Assembly: GCA_022036555.1 (NCBI GenBank)
Contig: CM039126.1
Span: 4,902,213-4,966,212, forward strand
DNA from: Microstegium vimineum
Lineage: Eukaryota; Streptophyta; Magnoliopsida; Poales; Poaceae
Direction: 5' to 3'
DNA length: 64,000 nucleotides
Below, in pieces: positions 23,267 through 34,583 of the stretch (position 1 is its first letter; each line of letters opens with the position of its first letter). The notes beneath the pieces are model-generated. The model made no database searches, was not told the DNA's origin, and was given only the letters and a program-made list of their open reading frames with translations. The translations under genes and the position numbers were made by a program.

Positions 23267-26200
23267 ACTGAGTCTAAATAAGACTACACCTCTCTACTTA
23301 TAACACTAGCACGTAGCAAATTATGCTAATTATGTTTCCTAAGGTGTCGGGCTAGGGAGCTCATCTAAACAAGTTTAGGTTGTAAGGTCACACAAACCTA
23401 ATCAACTAGTACAATAATCAAACTGGGGAGTTCCTACACAAGCTAGAGAATGCAAATAGCATAAAGCCTAAGCTCACTAGCAATGCTCAATAGCAAGACT
23501 ATAAGAGCCAAACTAGAGAGCTCAAATTACATAGCTACACAAACTGAGTAATGGACTAATAAGGCTACATAAACCAATTAGTCATGCAAGAGCTACTTCC
23601 ATGCTACACACGCTATAAGGTAACTTAGAAAGTTATAGAAGTCAAACAAGTTACATGAGCAACAACTAACCACTAGCGAAAGTATTAATAAGTACAAGCT
23701 AGTGAATAGAGAATGCAAGCCACCCAAAGATAATGACAAGGTTGATACGGTGACTTTTCTTCCAAGGTTCACTTAGTCGCCACCAAGCTAGTCCCATTTG
23801 TGATGGCTCACTCATTCGGAGGTTTACGATTTTTTACAGGCCTCACTCGTCTAACCCAATCAAGGGTCGTAGCCTACCCCCAACACAAGATGAGGGCACT
23901 CAATGACATGCTCAACTAGAGTTTCTCTTCGCGATCTTCTGTAGGCAGAGCACAATGCTCGCCCCTCATATAGCTCTTCTCCATAGCACCACACAATCTC
24001 CTTGCGGGCTTCAATGGAGCCACAACCACCAATATCTAGGAGGTGACAACCTTCGAGAGTAACAAGCATCATCGGCTTTCAACATCACCACCTAGTGCCA
24101 CTCAATGCAAACTCGCAATGCACTCGCACTAGAATCGCTCACTCACACAATCAGATGAACATTATCAAGTATGTGTGAGTTGGAGGGCTTCCAAGCACTC
24201 TCTAAGGGAAGTCCCCAAGGTGCTCAACCTTTCCCAAGGGCTGGCCACCACTCTATATATGGAGGGAGGGGAAGAAGTAGCCGTTTTCCCCTTCCAACGG
24301 CTTTTCCTAGATAATTTGCCCGAGGGGCGTGGATTGTATGGCGTTCATTGCAAACTAGTTGTTGGGGTTCAAAACCTCATAGGTGGACTATCCAACGCCA
24401 CTCATCACCTAGGCTTGGCAGCGAACAGTCTGCTGACCAATCACGAATACTACACGACACCCACTGGATGTTGCTTCTCTAGCTAACAGACGAGCTACAC
24501 CTAGCATCTAGTAGACATCCAGAGAGCTCTCAAGCGCCAAAAACTTGATCGGACGTGTCCGGTCAACCATGACTAGACATGCCATGCATCTGTCACCACA
24601 CAACAGACACGTCCGATAATCGCGGATAGTCCACTACAAAGGGCGCAGATAGTCCATGGGTCTCGGAAATGCAGCTCAAACTTCTCCAAGTCTACAGCAT
24701 GTCACTAGACGTGTCCGGTCCTTTTTTTAGGACCACGTCCGGTCACCACTGACCCTATCTCTTCTCCTTTTTACCACATGTGACTTCTCCTTTGTAAATG
24801 TGCCAACACCACCAAGTGTACACCACCATGTGCATGTGTGTTAGCTTTTCTCAAACTTTTCAAAGGATTATCACTCAATTCACCACGCCACTCGATCCTA
24901 ACACATATACAAAATTAGATCGCTCAAGTGGCACTAGATGACCAATATGCAAACAGTTTTCCCCTCTTGATAGTACGGTCATATATCCTAAACCTGGTCA
25001 TAAAATTCTCTACACACCTATCACCGGTGAAATGAAATACCCCAGGTTATAACTTTGTCTTGCGCATTCCATTCCATCTCCTCCATTGTTGATGCAACAC
25101 ATACACAAACCTATCACCAAATGATATATGATCCACTTCATATTATCATCTGACCATATTGGTTCAACGATCTTGACCACACCTACTCTTCACCATTGTG
25201 TCAGTCCATCAACACCAATCATCACTTGCTTGCCCTTCACACTTGCAACCGGTCCATCAAGCCAACCCTCATCTTGGTCTTCTCCACCTTAGTCACATGA
25301 ATCCATATCATATCTCATATGCAATAAGCTCTTTCATTGTATAACCACATGTGAACTAATCTCCTATGTATATCACTCAAATTATATATTAGTTCAACTA
25401 AGTTGTCACTCAATTACCAAAATCGCATAGAGACCTTTCAGGTTCTTGGTGAGATCGTTTGATCAATGGGTCTCCAATCATCCTCTTCTATGGGACATAT
25501 TCCTCCCCTTATATACTGAGGAGTGCATGGGCTACAAAGCCAATGGTTCTTCACCTAGGGCTTCTTGCCTTCAGCTTCGGTCTTCTTCTTCAATTCGTGG
25601 TGACATCGGTCCTTCTTCGTCTTCCACCTAGGGGCCACAAACCACAACCACTACTAACACCTTTGTTGCAATTTGGCACTCCGTTGGGTGTCGTCTATTG
25701 CAACGGTGCCTTCTTAATGTGAGCCTTCTCTTGACTACTTTGACAAACTAGGCTCCTCCAACTCGAGGGGCTATCAAGCAAGCCTAGAGTTCCTTGCTTT
25801 GGGCTTCGATAGTTCCTTGTCCTGACGCGTCATGGCCCAGGCATGATCTTGCTGAGGCTAGCCGACAATGCCTCGTGGCTATGGAATGGGACAACAATGT
25901 AGTGCTTTAGCGTCTGACGGACTATAAGCATCTGACAGATTCTGGAGCTTGCTTATGGCTTGGCTAGGGACTTAACATAGTCATATGTCAAACTCTCGTC
26001 GAACAGGCAACTCTCCCTCCTGGCATCAGTGTTGGCCCCTGAAGTTGAAGTAGCACTAGAGCGGTTGTTGTGTCGATGCCGGAGCTGAGCAGCAAATCCT
26101 CCCTAAACTCCACCAATGCCTGGACCCAACATACGCCTCAGCACGATAGTCCAAAGGGGTGACCAGTGATCGGTGTGGGAACAGAGGAAGTCGACGTGTG

Positions 26201-26845
26201 GGTTGCCATAGCTGTCGTCCTCATCGATGGCCATGCTTGGGAGGTCAACAAGCTCAAAGTACCATCATATCCTTCTAGTTTAATTTAGAACTAGTTTTGG
26301 ACCCAATAATTTTAGGTTCCGGACCATGCAACTTAAGTTACTCTAAATTGGTTCATGTTCATTATACCATCCAATCTACTCAAATGAATAGCTCTTATTT
26401 TTTTAAGCACCATAAAATTTCTCATCTGGTTTATTGAAGAATACTACGTTGTAACCTGGACAGAAAAAGATGGTGTGAACTATAAAAAAACATTCAAATC
26501 CACTACTGGAGAATCAGGCGCTTTGCCAAGTGCCTGACCCACTCGACAAAGCATTTGCCGAGTGTGGCACTCGGCAAAGCCCACTCGGCAACGATTTCGT
26601 CGGCAAAGAGCTCTTTGCCGAGTGCCAGATATCGAGCAATCGGCAAAGGATTTGCCGAGTGTCAAATCAGCACTCGGCAACGAAAACGGCGACAGTCAAG
26701 TTGACGGATTTTTTGCCGAGTGCTGACGTGGCAGGCACTCGGCAAAGAATTTTTTTATTTTTTTTCAAAATTCTTTGCCGAGTGGAACATCCCTAGCACT
26801 CGGCAAAGCCTGTTTTTTTATTTTTAAAAAAAATTGTCTTTGTTC

Positions 26846-26907
<62 letters not shown>

Positions 26908-28783
26908 CAAAAACCACAATTCAACAACAATATATCACAAACCACATTTATGTATTACAAATATATCACAAACCACATTTATGTATTACAAATGACCAAA
27001 TATATCAAAAACTTTCAGTGCTTACTGCTCAGCTACTTACATGTGCTACTAGAGAACAACCAGCAAGCAGTCATATCAGGCAAATGAAGGTTCTCTATGG
27101 TTCACTAACTCGCATATAACTCTAGCATAATAAATACAGTAATTTGTAAGTTAAGTGCCACATTGCATGCTTCTGAGAAAATGACATACTGTAAATTGAG
27201 ATAAGAAAATCCGCACATCTGTAAATATTGTGGACATGTAACATGCTCATATCGATAAAAAAAATAAAGATCACAGAAACAAGCTCATAGCAGCAAAATA
27301 AACATAAAGTTCACAGAAATATACTCGGAATTGCAAACAACTAATAACAACAGCTTGCATGTATGTACAAATATTTCTCAATCAGTCATGTCCATGGTGG
27401 TTAGAAAGTAATGCGGTTGACAGAAATTAGCATACTTAGCAGCAATACAGGGTGGTTTAATCGAAGCCAAATCTAAAGTAATTAGCAGCCGTCCATGCGG
27501 TTGATAGAAATTAGCATAGTTGATATGTATCTCTCTAATAATCAAATCCTAATTCAGATCCTCCATCCCTTAACCTCAAATCCTAATAAAATTTGGCGGG
27601 TCAACTAACCTTAAGAACACCCTTGCCAACATAATCAGATCCTCCATCCCTCAACTCCAAGGCCTCATATATTCCTGAGGTCATTGTTCAAAGATAAAGA
27701 TATAAAAAAAATTCTGTGAATATTGAGACAACGAAAGAAAGCACACCTATTCAAAAAGTAGAGGTGTCTGGACCAAAAACTGAAATTTTGTAAAAAGGCC
27801 CATTCCTAGCGAGATAGCAGATACTGACATCCCACTCCCACCTATTGAAAAAGTAAGGGTGTCTGAACAAAAAACTAAAAACTAAAAAGTCCATATGCAA
27901 ACCAAATAGCAGGTACTGAGTACCATATCTAAATCAATACTTGATCACAGCACAGTTAGTTCATGTACAAAGTATAGTACACCCAACAAAACAGAGTCTT
28001 GAGTAAAGAAAGGATTCAAAGGAAGTTTAGGAAGTGTCCTATCGAATGTTCCGGTATTTATTAGAAGGACTAAATATGAGCAGGTCACAGATGACAGCAA
28101 GCAGTGGATTTTCTTTGGTCACAGATGACAGCAAGCAGTGGATTTTCTTCAAACCAAAAGAATTAATCAGAACTTACCACTTTCATACATTGAGATACCA
28201 GACTAGTGTCAACAAGCATTGGAAACCTGTGTACAGATACTACAGTTCAGTGACAGTAAGTATTGGAAGATTTATGGCTCTGTTCAGTAATGCCAGCAAT
28301 GTTTAATGAACAAGCGTAGAATACTAGAATTCAGAAACTTTCCAAAATATATTCGCTTGAAGCATTGTCACATCTATGCGTAAAAACTAAACAGTAATAC
28401 TTAGCAGGTGAAGACATACTGATCCTTCCCTCCAATTTGCTTGACCACATCTTATAATGCAAGTAGGGCCAGTACAGGTAAAATGGTCGCATTGCAAAAG
28501 TTGTAATAGAAAAGAAAAGAATTATTGGCAACTTCGTGAGAATAAGTAAGCTGTGCTGGCACCCCTACTGTACATAGCCATTATGAGTCCATGATGCAGG
28601 GCAATGACAGTCAAATTTTGAAACTAAGCAGTTTATGCAGGCTAATTTCTTGAACTTATTAGCTCCATACCAAAGCACCCACAATGCAAAGTGATAGAAG
28701 TAAACACCATGTAATGCGTAACCAAAATCACAACACATGAAGGACAATAGGACATATCCAGTCCTTTAACTTTTATTACTTAC

Positions 28784-29003
28784 AGTTTTCCCATCTCTGT
28801 TTGCATCTGCAATCTTCTGCTCCCAGCCCTCTTTATTTGTTATAACATGCACATTTCCACCTTTGAAATCAAGCTTTTCTTCGCCATCATCACGACGTGC
28901 CTGAACAAAGAACAAAAAAGCTATTAACTACTAAGGAAAAACACTAGCACTTTCACGGCTGATATCCTTTGAGAAGGCTCACCTTTCCCGCACAGCCTCC
29001 CAT
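28784..29003 (-). pseudogene. Captured thioredoxin h fragment (exons 1-2)
   Basis: Exon 1 (28983-29003) encodes MGGCAGK and ends at a GTGAGC donor. Exon 2 (28784-28900) continues with ARRDDGEEKLDFKGGNVHVI and TNKEGWEQKIADANRDGKT, ending at GTAAGT. This is the N-terminus of plant thioredoxin h of the type with an N-terminal glycine and cysteine for myristoylation and palmitoylation (Gly2, Cys4). The next exon, with the WCGPC redox centre, is not found in the element, so no active thioredoxin can result. Splice sites are intact, and a chimeric transcript is possible. The source gene is not in this window. Confidence 0.8.
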
Positions 29004-29399
29004 TGCGCACTCCAATCAACAAAGCTAGCACACCAGTGACCAAAATACTGCCTGCATAATGGCATACTAGTCAATTCGTATCCAGAAGGAGTTTCTGGCA
29101 CTAGAAAATTTATACGCATGTTCTGATAAACACTGAATTTGTGGCTGTAACACCTAACAGGCCAGTAAATTGTTCTAACATCCAGCAATTATGGCGCTAG
29201 TATATCTGAAAACTACGATGCAGCTATTTCCAGCTCAAAAACTTCGTCTATGAACAAATCGACATGGCAAAATTTGTGACAACCCACCCCACCCCAGCAA
29301 ATCGTCTATAGAACAGCTTACCGTGGATGTGCACGTCCCAATCTGTAGACCACACACGATGGAGGAGCAGTAGGACGGTGTAGATCGGACGAGACGACG

Positions 29400-29950
29400 C
29401 GGATCTAGCCCACATCCAGCCCTATCCCGGCATGGGAGGAGCAGGTGTTAAGCTGCTGCTGCGGTTGGCCAGCAGCCAGCTCGCCCGGCCTGGGGACGGC
29501 GGCGCTGCCTAGGGCTAGCCAGCCAGCCCACCATGGCATGGCGGCGGCGGCATGCCAGGCATGGCTGTCGGCCCTGCCGCAAGGGAGCCGCGGAGAGGAG
29601 ACGGGGCCTTCGGAGAGGAGGAGGATGCGCAGGGAGCCGTCATCTTGGGGGACATGGCTTCCGGCGGGCTGTGTAGCGGGCCGGCGGTGGAGGGGGTGGG
29701 GGCGGGGCTCGGGCGCCGGCGGCGCTCGGGGGCGCGCCGGCGGGGCTCGGGGGCGGGAACGGGGCGGACGCGGCCGGGGGCTCGCCGGCGGGCGCTCGCC
29801 GGCGGGCGGTGGGTGCGCGCGGCGGCGGCCGCGAGTGGCGGCGCGCGCGGGTGTGGAGCTCGGGAGGAGACGGTGTAGAGTGGGGGGAGAGGATAGGGTT
29901 GGCCGGCCGGTTCGGCCCAAATGGCTCCCTTCTTTGACTAGTGCTAGATT
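29400..29950. other. GC-rich segment inside CACTA element
   Basis: About 550 bp of very GC-rich DNA lies just upstream (minus strand) of the thioredoxin start. It may be the captured promoter and leader of that gene. Several long Pro/Arg/Gly-rich frames on both strands show no domain and are taken as compositional artefacts. Confidence 0.5.
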
Positions 29951-32902
29951 TTTTATTTTTTAAAAAAACAATTCTTTGCCGAGTGGCATGCAAAATATTT
30001 CTTTTTTTTTGAATTTCGACCCAAATTTTTTTTGCCGCTATATGATATTATTTAAAATTACATGTTCAAATTTGGGGAAATTTTGAATTCTTTTGCTATA
30101 TTTGGTTTATTTTTTTCTTTTCTTTGTATATTTTCGAATATTTCAAATTTAAACTACAGGTACATAGAATAATAGAATTTAGTAGTTAAGAAAATGATAT
30201 TCATGATACTTGTTGTATTTTGAGGCCGCATCTAGGAACCCACATGAAATTTCGAGCATCTAGTAGAGATAACATGACGAGATAATTGCGGAAAAATGTT
30301 TTAAAATTATATAAAATCAAAAAAAAATCCGAAAATCACGAAACTTGTCTGCGTGTCATGTTATTGCATGTGGAGGTTGTGGTAAAAAATTGAGAATGTT
30401 TCGAGCAAGTTATGACGTCGAATGCCTAAAACCTAGACATATCCAAATGGATTTGATCATATGTAGAGAAGTAGTGGTTTGTGTGCATCGTATGTGACAA
30501 CGTGCTCGAAACTTTCTCAAATTTTTTCATGGCATACGCATATGATGTAACGACATCTCGCTAAGTTTCATGATTTTCGGAATTTGTTTGTATTTTTTAG
30601 AATTAAAAAACCGTTCGCACGTAATTTGCAAACGTTGTCCCGAGAGCACGTTGATCGAAACTTCGGATCAGTTTATGGATTTGGCCTACACATACACTCA
30701 AAACACAAGAATACTATTTTTTGAATCATTGAAATCCATTATTCGATGCACCCACAGTTCAAACTTGCGTCGTTCGAAAAAAATGAAGAAAATGGAATAA
30801 ATGCAACAAATATAGCAAAAAGTTTTGAAAAAATGTCAAACTTGAACATGTTAACCATGGTGATATGTGAAAGCTACAAAAAAAATTGGTTGCCAAAATA
30901 AAAAAAAATCTTTGCCCAGTGCCAGGCACTCGGCAAAGAATTTTTCTTTGCCGAGTGTCAAACGGTATACACTCGGCAAAGGAGACAGTCATGGATGCCG
31001 TTTGGTCCGGCATCCGTTGCCGAGTGGCATTTGTTTACCGAGTGTTAGACACTCGGCATAGAGACTGCTTTGCCGAGTGCTGAAGCCTGCTTTGCCTAGT
31101 GTAATTCTTTGCCGAGTGCCACGTTGGCCTGTACTCGGCAAAGCATCTGGCACTCGACAAAGCTGTTGTTTCCCGTAGTGATCATATAAATGCTTTGACA
31201 AACACAAGCAATAGTCTTACCATATATTCCATGAAATTACATAGTGTACTGCTCTGCATCTACTATACAGAGTGGCATGCAAAACAAGCTAAAGCCAATG
31301 ATAGAAAAAGTCGTGGCAAGGCTGCTCAACGACGATGGTGCCACTGCCAACGGCATGGCGATCGCCGACCTGGGCTGTTCCTCTGGTCCAAACACACTTG
31401 TGCTCGTGTCCACGGCCATCGATGTTGTCCGCCGCCGCTGCTCGGAGCTCTGCCAGCAGCCACCGGAGCTCTGCATACACCTCAATGATCTCCCAAGCAA
31501 CGACTTCAGCTTGGTCATCAGGAGCCTGGCCGCGTACATAAAAACCTAAGAAAGCTTCGGTCCTCCTGTCTTGACTAGCATCGTTCCCGGCTCATTTCAC
31601 GGGCGGCTCTTCAACAAGCGTAGCCTCCATCTAGTCTGCTCCAACGCTAGCTTTCAGTGGCTCTCAAAGGTCAGTATCCACCCGTTCCAAAATTATAAGA
31701 TGTTTTGGTTTTTCTAGATTACGTTAACCGGACGGATCGAAAAACATAACATAATATTAACAGGCACCTGAAGACCTGGTGAGGAACGGAATCCCGTGTT
31801 ACGACAGGGACGAGGCGGTGAGGAGTGCTCGACGTTCCACAGTCATCAAGGCCTATGCTCAGCAGTTTAATGATGACTTCACACGGATGTTGCACATGCG
31901 AGCTCAAGAGATGGTTCCCGGAGGCCGGATGGTTTTCTCCCTTCTTGGACAGCGTTCTTATGATAAGCCGGAGAGTGCCATTCAGTTATTGGAATTCATA
32001 AATGCCATCCTACACGAAATGGCGTCAAAGGTACTGTATATGTCAACCATCACGCATATAATATGCAGTTATTACTAGCTAGATCAATATAAGTGTTTAA
32101 TATTTGGTGGTAATTATTAACAGGGTTTGATCGATAATGAGAAACTTGACTCTTTCTATCTACCAATATACGGGCCGTCAGTGAAGGAGCTGAGGGAGAT
32201 CATAGAAGCTGAGGGTTCATTTTCAATTGACGAGATGGCTGTCCATGAAACTATTCATCCCAATGGCATTGTCGTGCCAAAGAAACGGGCGCGAGGACTG
32301 CGAGCTGCAATGGAGCCAATCATAGTGCACCATTTCGGATCATCTGCAAATGCTATGGATGAGTTCCTAGGGATCGCGGAGAAGCTCGTAGAGATGTCGC
32401 CTCTAGATGAGTATCCTATGAAATCCGATGTTTTCGTTGTTGCGTCCCTCATGAGGACATGATCGACCGCAACATCTGCTTACAATTTGATTCACAGTGA
32501 ACAAGAGTTGCATATATCTATGTTTGGCAAATAACAGGATTCTATACATGAATCAATGCATGTAACGAACTATATAATAATGACATGTTTTGTGGAACAA
32601 TTTTAAATCCTAGAGCTGAGTCATATCCCGTACGTGGGGATCGACTTAATTAGCTTACGTGCTGATATGTTTCCTACTCAAGTGAAGTCCAAAGATTCTT
32701 AACAAAGCGCATGAGATTTGTTGAGAAAATGTAGATCTCACTTGAGCACATATGCTGAGAATTACATGGAAAAAGACTGATTTCGGGAATGAATTAGTTG
32801 TTTTTGTATTTTTTGGAACACATTGTCATTTTTAATGCAACTACTTTTTTTAACTGTTAGTGCTAGTCAAGCTACTCTCCATGGAGAGATCATTAACATC
32901 TA

Positions 32903-33136
32903 TTCCATTGGTTCCAAATTATAGTTCGTTTGACTTTTTGAACCCTAAGTTTGACCACCTGTCATGTTTAAATTTTTGTGTAAAATATCACTTCCTTTTG
33001 TTATGACTTGCTTATTTAATAAATGTTCTACAAGAATTATTTAAATTTAACTATATTTGTATAGATTTTTTAGTAAGATAAGTGATCAAATTTAGAGTTG
33101 AAAAAGTCAAACGAATTATAATTTAAAAGGAGGGAG
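32903..33136. mobile_element. Stowaway-like MITE
   Basis: Flanked by TA (32901-32902, 33137-33138), with terminal inverted repeats around CCAAATTATAGTTCGTTTGAC and TCAAACGAATTATAATTT, ending GGAGGGAG. 234 bp. Confidence 0.7.
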
Positions 33137-33138
33137 TA

Positions 33139-33910
33139 GAAGATAAAAAAGAAGACGACGACGATGACAAAAGCCCGGGCCTCTTATCCAAATGTGTCAT
33201 CACCTTTATGAACTAAAAGAAAAGGTGCGAGCTCGTAAAGAACCCTAGCGTGTTTCAGGCATAAGACAGGTACTCCGTGTTAAGTAAAATGTTTGATAAA
33301 TGGGTTTTGGTAAATAGATGAGCTGAAGACAACTGCCTTGGTCGCAATAAGGACCGGTTATATAATAATCCATCAGAATTTTTCATTATTTTTCTTCTTT
33401 TGCATGATGTTCGTAACCAAATAGATCAGAGTACCGGACCTAGTCGAACTTGTCACATATATATAACATAATTAATAAAAGAATAAACATGCATAATACT
33501 CCCTCCATCCTAAATTGTAAGTCATTCCAAGAATCTTGGAGAGTCAAAACATCTCAAGTTTGACTAAGAATTATAGACAAAACTATAAAGAATTATAACA
33601 TCAAATAGGTATACTATGAAAATATAATTGATAACGAATCTAATGATATTTATTTGACATCATAAATATTATTATATTATTATATAAATTTGGTCAAACT
33701 TGAGAAACTTTGACTCTCCAAGATTCTTGGAATGACTTACAATTTGAGATGGAGGGGGTACAAAATTAGGATATGTGTCCAGCACCGCACACAATATCGG
33801 GTTGTCATTTATACGGCACCGACTTGGGCCTCACACCACTCATACTGACTCAAGTCGGCCCAAATCCATTTGCGTGTAGCACACAACGGCTAAACAGAAC
33901 GCAACAGTAC
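33139..33910. repeat. Right arm of dispersed segmental duplication
   Basis: Repeats 146-516 plus 3314-3500, without the Helitron but with a MITE at 33499-33758. It follows directly on the 3' flank of the SABATH pseudogene, whereas the other copy lies 5' of the intact SABATH gene. Confidence 0.75.
33499..33758. mobile_element. Stowaway MITE
   Basis: Ends CTCCCTCCATCC and GGATGGAGGG type with TA duplications (33497-33498, 33759-33760) and long inverted repeats (AAGTCATTCCAAGAATCTTG / CAAGATTCTTGGAATGACTT). The site at 3350 is empty, which confirms the insertion. Confidence 0.88.
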
Positions 33911-34583
33911 AACACCAACGTCTTCAACCCTGACATGACAGCACGGTTTTGGTTTCAACTTTCACCTTTACACACTGCACCAGGATTCTTCTTGTATTAA
34001 CATAATATATGCCGGAAATGTTTCGAGTCTTCAAACAAAAGAGAACAGGATACAAGAAAATTTGGATTTGACTCATACACCAAACGAGATAATGACCAAT
34101 CCAATAACTGAGCTTTACTTCAGGTACCAATTCTAGTCAGGGAGGGAGCCAGTACATTACAAGGGTGAAACAAATATGACCAAACGATGCTGCCGATATA
34201 CAGATAGGCAAAAATTCAGTTTCTCATTCATCCTAAAATGATGTACATCTATGTCGTATATGTATAGTGATGGAACCACTCACAGGCTTGACACACACAA
34301 GATCATTAAAGCCCAGTACACAACCCAAGCCTTGTCCAAAAAGGGAAAGAAGAGATAAGCTCTGCACATTCGTGTCAGTAAACTACAGTTCTGCACAGCA
34401 ACTTCCAAAGGTGTTACCAGTCATTCCAGGAGATCAACACCATGGTTGGATTCAGTCGGCACGCCCTCTGCTTAAGGGGGCAGTAATTTAGAGTTGCCTG
34501 GAACTGTAAAAGGAAATGTATCACTTATGAGGCAAATGGACATAAAAATAGGAAAAGAAAAGAAAATAATAAGGACACTGTTA

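Larger units (their letters stand above)
11927..25440 (-). mobile_element. Solo LTR C, split by a nested LTR element
   Basis: The LTR left end (11927-12020) and the rest (23267-25440) are homologous to consecutive parts of LTRs A and B, and more divergent from them than A and B are from each other. The 5-bp target duplication GGTTC lies at 11922-11926 and 25441-25445. Total LTR length without the insertion is about 2.27 kb. On the minus strand it opens TGAAAGGTCTC, the terminal sequence also seen in LTR B. No internal region is left, so it is a solo LTR formed before the insertion of the A-B element. Confidence 0.8.
10895..26150. mobile_element. 15-kb nested insertion block in pseudogene intron 1
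   Basis: Intron sequence matching copy 1 stops after GCGGCCTCCGAATC (about 10900) and resumes near GACCAG at about 26160. The outermost layer is split into 10900-11926 and 25446-26150 by solo LTR C. It contains two near-identical units around GATTTTCGGAGA (10917-11010), a stretch at about 11200-11250 resembling LTR sequence (TTTATCCTGGTTCAG), and repeated CACTA-like motifs such as TACCGGCAGTGAT. I could not assign the outer layer to a known family. Confidence 0.6.
26501..31180. mobile_element. CACTA transposon (non-autonomous) with captured gene fragment
   Basis: The termini are CACTACTGGAGAATC at 26501 and TTGTTTCCCGTAGTG ending at 31180, with a 3-bp duplication ATC (26498-26500, 31181-31183). 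The intact SABATH copy has the uninterrupted site at about 7642 (CATTCAGATCATAAAG). Subterminal regions (26520-26810 and 29970-31170) carry many CTTTGCCGAGTG units in both orientations, the usual transposase-binding array. The inside has no transposase (TNPD/TNPA) but has the first exons of a thioredoxin h gene on the minus strand and a GC-rich segment at 29400-29950. An (AT)n run lies at 26849-26900. It is 4680 bp and depended on an autonomous partner. Confidence 0.93.
10400..32462 (+). pseudogene. Tandem duplicate SABATH methyltransferase, disrupted
   Basis: Exon 1 is 10400-10486; exons 2-4 are 31271-31669, 31764-32030 and 32124-32462, each with the same borders and phase as the intact copy. 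The joined frame would give 29+133+89+112 residues. Exon 2 has an in-frame TAA at 31547-31549 where the intact gene has CAA (residue 126), so the product would lose the C-terminal two thirds. The pocket motif HWLS has become QWLS, and a few codons are deleted. Intron 1 spans 20784 bp because of nested transposons. Its leader is the 3' flank of copy 1, with no equivalent of the copy 1 promoter. It is almost certainly non-functional; a short ORF of exon 1 or exons 3-4 could still be transcribed. Confidence 0.88.

Noticed and set aside
29405..29993. Pro/Arg-rich frames up to 172 codons inside the CACTA element
   Set aside because: Open on both strands with biased composition only; more likely a captured GC-rich promoter and leader.
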